DNA of 8,307 bases from QAMH01 sp964435565. GTDB taxonomy: Bacteria > Actinomycetota > Coriobacteriia > Coriobacteriales > QAMH01. The position numbers and the translations under genes are program-made. The stretch covers positions 1 through 8,307 of the forward strand of contig CAYSZR010000067.1 of the NCBI GenBank assembly GCA_964435565.1, given 5' to 3'. Below the pieces are notes generated by a model. The model was not told the origin of the DNA, did no database searches, and saw nothing but the letters and a program-made list of their open reading frames with translations. Shown here one piece after another: positions 5,677-8,307 of the stretch (positions are counted from its first letter, which is position 1; every line of letters begins with the position of its first letter).

Positions 5677-6588
5677 ATGCGACGCGATGAGCTGACGTGG
5701 GAGCGCATGTCCGAAGGATGCTTTGAACATGCAAGCTATCTTACGCTCATGATGTTTTATACCCGTGCACTAGAAAATGCGATTTTGAAAAGTGGAATTA
5801 CGACGACGCAATATCGCATTCTGCTTCGTGTTATCGGGCATCGCGGATGCATGCGCATGGGGGAATTAGCCGGTTCACTCGATATCACCGCGAGTTGCGC
5901 GAGTGGGGCGGTTGCTCAGCTTGTCGATATGAAGGCTGCTACGCGCATTGAGCTTGCAGATGATCGAAGAGGCGTATATGTGCATGTTACCGAGCATGGG
6001 CGCAGCCTTGCCAATATGGCCACGGCAAAGATATATCCCGTTATGAAAGATATTGTGGACAATGTGCCGAACGATTTATACGCATATGTCTCTGGATGCA
6101 CGTTGCAGGTTGCATACAAAAACGCCCTTTTTGAAGCTGGGGACACTTCATATGGACGCAATGGCGAGGCCCGTGTGCGCCTTGCTTTGTGCGACGAAAT
6201 ACTTCACACGTCGAATCTGGCGACGCATATCACCCATGACGAGGGGCTTTCCCTCGTCGAATACAGGGTTCTGCTTGATTTAAACGATCATATATTGGGA
6301 ACGCATCCCAATGAGATATCACACAGGCTGTCGGTGCGCCGCAATAGTATAGCGGCTGCGCAGTCGACGTTGATCGATCGGGAGTTTGTCAAACGCGTTC
6401 CCGATATCCGCGACAGGCGTTCGGTGATCATCGAGCTTACGTGTGATGGCTTTGCCGTATTGCGCCGCACGGCCATAGCCATGAGCGAGGGCCTGCACAC
6501 ACGCATTTTGCCCAATCTCACACCGGAAGATCTCATTACGCATCGCGAGCTTGCCCGTCAGGCGCTGGCAATTCGGCGTATTGCTTAG
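5677..6588 (+). CDS. Tandem (fused) double MarR-family transcriptional regulator
   Basis: A 303-aa protein containing two complete MarR units. Unit one (about 19-140) has TTTQYRILLRVIG (42-54), recognition region ELAGSLDITASCASGAVAQL (63-82) and wing ELADDRRGVYVHVTEHG (92-108). Unit two (about 165-300) has SLVEYRVLLDLND (192-204), EISHRLSVRRNSIAAAQSTL (213-232) and wing VPDIRDRRSVIIELTCDG (241-258). The units are offset by 150 residues, about the length of one ordinary MarR protein, which normally works as a homodimer of roughly 140-150 aa. The fusion should fold as an intramolecular pseudo-dimer. The halves are clearly diverged, so DNA reading and ligand pockets may be asymmetric. The ATG at 5677 has GGGAG 4 nt upstream; an in-frame ATG at 5707 also has GGGAG, only 3 nt away, so the first 10 residues are uncertain. 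Its stop overlaps that of the convergent gene by 4 bp. It probably controls itself and the divergent 121-aa gene; MarR proteins often sense phenolic acids. Confidence 0.88.
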   Translation: MRRDELTWERMSEGCFEHASYLTLMMFYTRALENAILKSGITTTQYRILLRVIGHRGCMRMGELAGSLDITASCASGAVAQLVDMKAATRIELADDRRGVYVHVTEHGRSLANMATAKIYPVMKDIVDNVPNDLYAYVSGCTLQVAYKNALFEAGDTSYGRNGEARVRLALCDEILHTSNLATHITHDEGLSLVEYRVLLDLNDHILGTHPNEISHRLSVRRNSIAAAQSTLIDREFVKRVPDIRDRRSVIIELTCDGFAVLRRTAIAMSEGLHTRILPNLTPEDLITHRELARQALAIRRIA

Positions 6589-7574
6589 GATGCTTGTTGG
6601 CTCTCCCGCTTCTCAAGCCAAGAAAGCAGCGACTCTTGCTGCTGTATCTGCTTATCGCTCGGGGTCCTCAAGCGCTTTCCGCACCTGAGGTTGACGTGGT
6701 CGAAACTGGCTCGAATCGCAGCGGGGTTTGAAAGGTCGTCTTTTCCTATGCAGACAAGGTCGATTCCCATCATGCGGTATGCATTGCGCTTGCGACGTTC
6801 GTAATCAGCACGGGCCGTGGTGTCGGGCCACGAACGCTTGTCATATTCAACGGCCACATGCGAATCTGGCCAATATAGATCTGGTCTGCATGTTTTAGTG
6901 CCAAGCATACGCGCCACCGCCTCTGGCGCTTCGATCGTTTGATTTAGAGACGGGAGCTTTGTTCCTCCGCCGCCAAACGGCCGTGACATGCAGGCAAGCA
7001 TCGCGATATGCGTTTCTTCAAGTGAGCCTGAGTGAGGTGCAATCCACCTGGTAGCGATGCGTGCGGCTTTTGCGCCGGTCATCCCTGCGGCATCCGCCGC
7101 AAATCTGGCCAGTTTGGCAGGCGTGCTTATAGGTGTAAGAGAAGGATCGTTCATTTCAAACGGTCTTTGACCCGGATAGACTCCGCAGAGTTCGTATCCC
7201 AACTCGACAAGTTCCCAAAGGGGAAGAATATGTGCCATCTGGACAAAGCAGAATTCTGGAGTGCTCACCAGAATGGTCTCGGGGGTGCCGATACACGCAA
7301 GAGCACCGTCTGGCACTTTGGTTTGCATGCAGCGGATATTCGCCAAAGCAGTGCGCCGCCTGTCGGCCCGCGATGTTGACATAAGGTCAAGTGGACGCGA
7401 TAGAGCGCAAAGCGGCTCTGATGAGAGTATCTTGCGTAGTTCGCGCAGGTGAACCGCATTTTGCATCGAGGCACATGCACATGCCGCATCATGTGCATCG
7501 AGAATCCTGGGAGCTCCCCCAGCTTGCGGAAGCCTCCAGAATTCGAGCGCACTTCGATGCGAGATGACAATCAT
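6585..7574 (-). CDS. Vsr/DUF559-like PD-(D/E)XK nuclease-fold protein with AbiEi-like N-terminus
   Basis: A 329-aa protein, cytoplasmic by appearance. The C-terminal part resembles the Vsr/DUF559 branch of the restriction-endonuclease fold: a helix with Glu186/Glu187 (SGSLEETHIAMLA), then RPDLYWPDSHVAVEYDKRSW (230-249) offering Asp232, Glu243 and Asp245 as the acidic metal-binding set, then ADYERRKRNAYRMMGIDLV (256-274). Relatives usually have EXDG..H where this has EYDK..W. The N-terminus ISHRSALEFWRL (4-15) recalls AbiEi-type antitoxin-like proteins of actinobacteria that carry a DUF559 tail. The middle (90-180) is not recognisable to me. No toxin partner lies beside it: it is convergent with the MarR gene (stops share 6585-6588) and divergent from serA. 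The ATG at 7574 has only a weak AAGAA upstream. It may be a single-gene defence or DNA-repair-like protein, or one member of a lineage-specific paralog family; actual nuclease activity is unproven. Confidence 0.75.
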   Translation of the reverse strand: MIVISHRSALEFWRLPQAGGAPRILDAHDAACACASMQNAVHLRELRKILSSEPLCALSRPLDLMSTSRADRRRTALANIRCMQTKVPDGALACIGTPETILVSTPEFCFVQMAHILPLWELVELGYELCGVYPGQRPFEMNDPSLTPISTPAKLARFAADAAGMTGAKAARIATRWIAPHSGSLEETHIAMLACMSRPFGGGGTKLPSLNQTIEAPEAVARMLGTKTCRPDLYWPDSHVAVEYDKRSWPDTTARADYERRKRNAYRMMGIDLVCIGKDDLSNPAAIRASFDHVNLRCGKRLRTPSDKQIQQQESLLSWLEKRESQQAS

Positions 7575-7597
7575 GAATGTATTTCTTGCAAAAAAGA

Positions 7598-7658
7598 CGA
7601 TATGGCAATAAATAAAATAATGAATATTTAGATAATTGAAATAATAACAGCCATATCG
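7598..7658. repeat. AT-rich spacer with a 9-bp inverted repeat
   Basis: CGATATGGC (7598-7606) and GCCATATCG (7650-7658) are perfect complements 43 bp apart. The surrounding sequence is only 21% G+C over 7581-7680, far below the flanking genes. Read on the minus strand the second arm is followed by TCTTTTTTGC, a T6 run, so the element could form a poor terminator or leader structure just upstream of the nuclease-fold gene. No open reading frame of note lies in 7575-7790. Confidence 0.4.
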
Positions 7659-7731
7659 AAAAAATTATACAATTTGAATGACATTTTACGGATTAATTCG
7701 GCAATTTGCTCCTTAAAACGCATAAGCTCAC

Positions 7732-7737
7732 TACAAT
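7732..7737 (+). promoter_or_regulatory. Possible -10 box for serA
   Basis: TACAAT matches five of six -10 positions and lies 53 bp before the serA start. The nearest -35-like hexamer, TTGCTC at 7706-7711, is 20 bp away, which is too long for a typical promoter, so this call is weak. Confidence 0.25.
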
Positions 7738-7790
7738 GTCCGCAATTGGAAAAACCATATGTATTCAAATATGAGGACCAGGAGAGCTAG

Positions 7791-8307
7791 ATGAAGATTT
7801 TGATACCAGAGAAATTCAATAAGGCGGGCATCGCCCTTCTCGAAGATGCCGGCTATGAAGTGACCTTCAAACCTGACACGACCCCTGAAGAGCTTGTTGA
7901 GATGATTCCCGAATATGACGCGCTTATCGTGCGTTCGGCGACCACGGTCACCCGCGAGGTTATCGAGACCGGTACAAAACTCAAGATTATCGGTCGTGCG
8001 GGTGTTGGCGTTGACAATATCGATAGAGATGCCGCGACCGAACGTGGTGTTATCGTATGCAATGCGCCGCTTTCCAACGTGGTATCTGCCGCAGAGCAGA
8101 CGATGGCCCTTATGCTCGCATGCGCGCGCAATACCGTTTGCGCAACGGCGTCCATGAAAAACGGCAAGTGGGATAGGTCGAAGTTTACTGGCATCGAGTT
8201 GCAGGACAAAACGCTCGGCATCTTTGGAACCGGCCATGTCGGCTTGTTGGTGGCAGAACGCGCCAAGGCATTTGGTATGAAGCTCATTGGGTATGACCCG
8301 TATTGCC
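7791..8307 (+). CDS. serA: D-3-phosphoglycerate dehydrogenase, N-terminal part (runs off window)
   Basis: First enzyme of the phosphorylated serine pathway: oxidises 3-phosphoglycerate to 3-phosphohydroxypyruvate with NAD, in the cytoplasm. The 172 residues present cover the N-terminal substrate-domain half (MKILIPEKFNKAGIALLEDA at the start), IIGRAGVGVDNIDRDAATER (66-85) with the substrate-binding region, NAPLSNVVSAAEQTMALMLA (91-110), and the start of the Rossmann domain with the nucleotide loop GTGHVG (146-151); most relatives have Arg rather than His at the fourth position. The ATG at 7791 is secure, with AGGAGA (7780-7785) 5 nt upstream. The catalytic Glu/His and any C-terminal regulatory domains (ASB/ACT) lie beyond the window, so the length class cannot be decided. 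Other 2-hydroxyacid dehydrogenases are possible, but the VGVDNID and NAP..N signatures favour SerA. Probably a housekeeping gene at the edge of the accessory cluster. Confidence 0.88.
   Translation, partial: MKILIPEKFNKAGIALLEDAGYEVTFKPDTTPEELVEMIPEYDALIVRSATTVTREVIETGTKLKIIGRAGVGVDNIDRDAATERGVIVCNAPLSNVVSAAEQTMALMLACARNTVCATASMKNGKWDRSKFTGIELQDKTLGIFGTGHVGLLVAERAKAFGMKLIGYDPYC

Noticed and set aside
5499..5708. N-terminal extension of the 121-aa protein to a start at 5708
   Set aside because: The extension overlaps the MarR start and promoter, looks non-globular, and the ATG at 5498 has its own ribosome-binding site.
7731..8237. 168-aa open frame on the minus strand
   Set aside because: It lies opposite serA, which has a strong Shine-Dalgarno and conserved family motifs.
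1..8307. CRISPR array, tRNA/rRNA genes, insertion sequence ends
   Set aside because: No regularly spaced direct repeats, no recognisable tRNA or rRNA stretches and no transposase motifs were seen on either strand.

Overview
The window carries seven protein-coding genes on both strands and no RNA genes, insertion sequences or CRISPR arrays that I can see. The gene set points to an anaerobic actinobacterium of the Eggerthellales/Coriobacteriia type: a cytoplasmic molybdopterin enzyme with a tiny iron-sulfur partner, an AMP-forming acyl-CoA ligase beside an XRE-cupin regulator, an odd double MarR regulator and a 'HRSAL' nuclease-fold protein. That placement is inferred from protein style alone and should be treated as tentative.

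Layout. Positions 1-1926 (minus strand) hold an acyl-CoA synthetase, cut by the left window edge, and the XRE-cupin regulator 29 bp upstream of it, probably one transcript. Its promoter region has a 9+9 bp palindrome centred on a -10-like hexamer. Positions 2112-4922 (minus) hold a two-gene operon: a 799-aa DMSO-reductase-superfamily catalytic subunit without a Tat leader, then a 132-aa protein with exactly eight cysteines for two [4Fe-4S] clusters. A stable hairpin at 2044-2078 separates this operon from the XRE-cupin/ligase unit. The 210-bp leader upstream of the molybdoenzyme is unusually structured: two mutually exclusive stems share one arm, and a further stem covers the Shine-Dalgarno sequence. 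Positions 5133-5498 (minus) encode a 121-aa beta-rich protein of unknown function. It is divergent from a 303-aa regulator (5677-6588, plus) consisting of two MarR units in one chain; the gap between them is full of inverted repeats. Positions 6585-7574 (minus) encode a Vsr/DUF559-like PD-(D/E)XK-fold protein whose stop codon overlaps the regulator's stop. After a very AT-rich spacer (21% G+C over 7581-7680), the 5' part of serA (3-phosphoglycerate dehydrogenase) runs off the right edge.

Working model (inference): the CoA ligase, XRE-cupin regulator, molybdoenzyme pair and possibly the tandem MarR form an anaerobic accessory module acting on a small organic, perhaps aromatic, acid. The ligase would activate the acid, the molybdoenzyme would carry out a cytoplasmic redox or hydroxyl-transfer step, and MarR-type and cupin-type sensors would control expression. 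serA is housekeeping and probably marks the edge of the module. The substrate cannot be read from the sequence.
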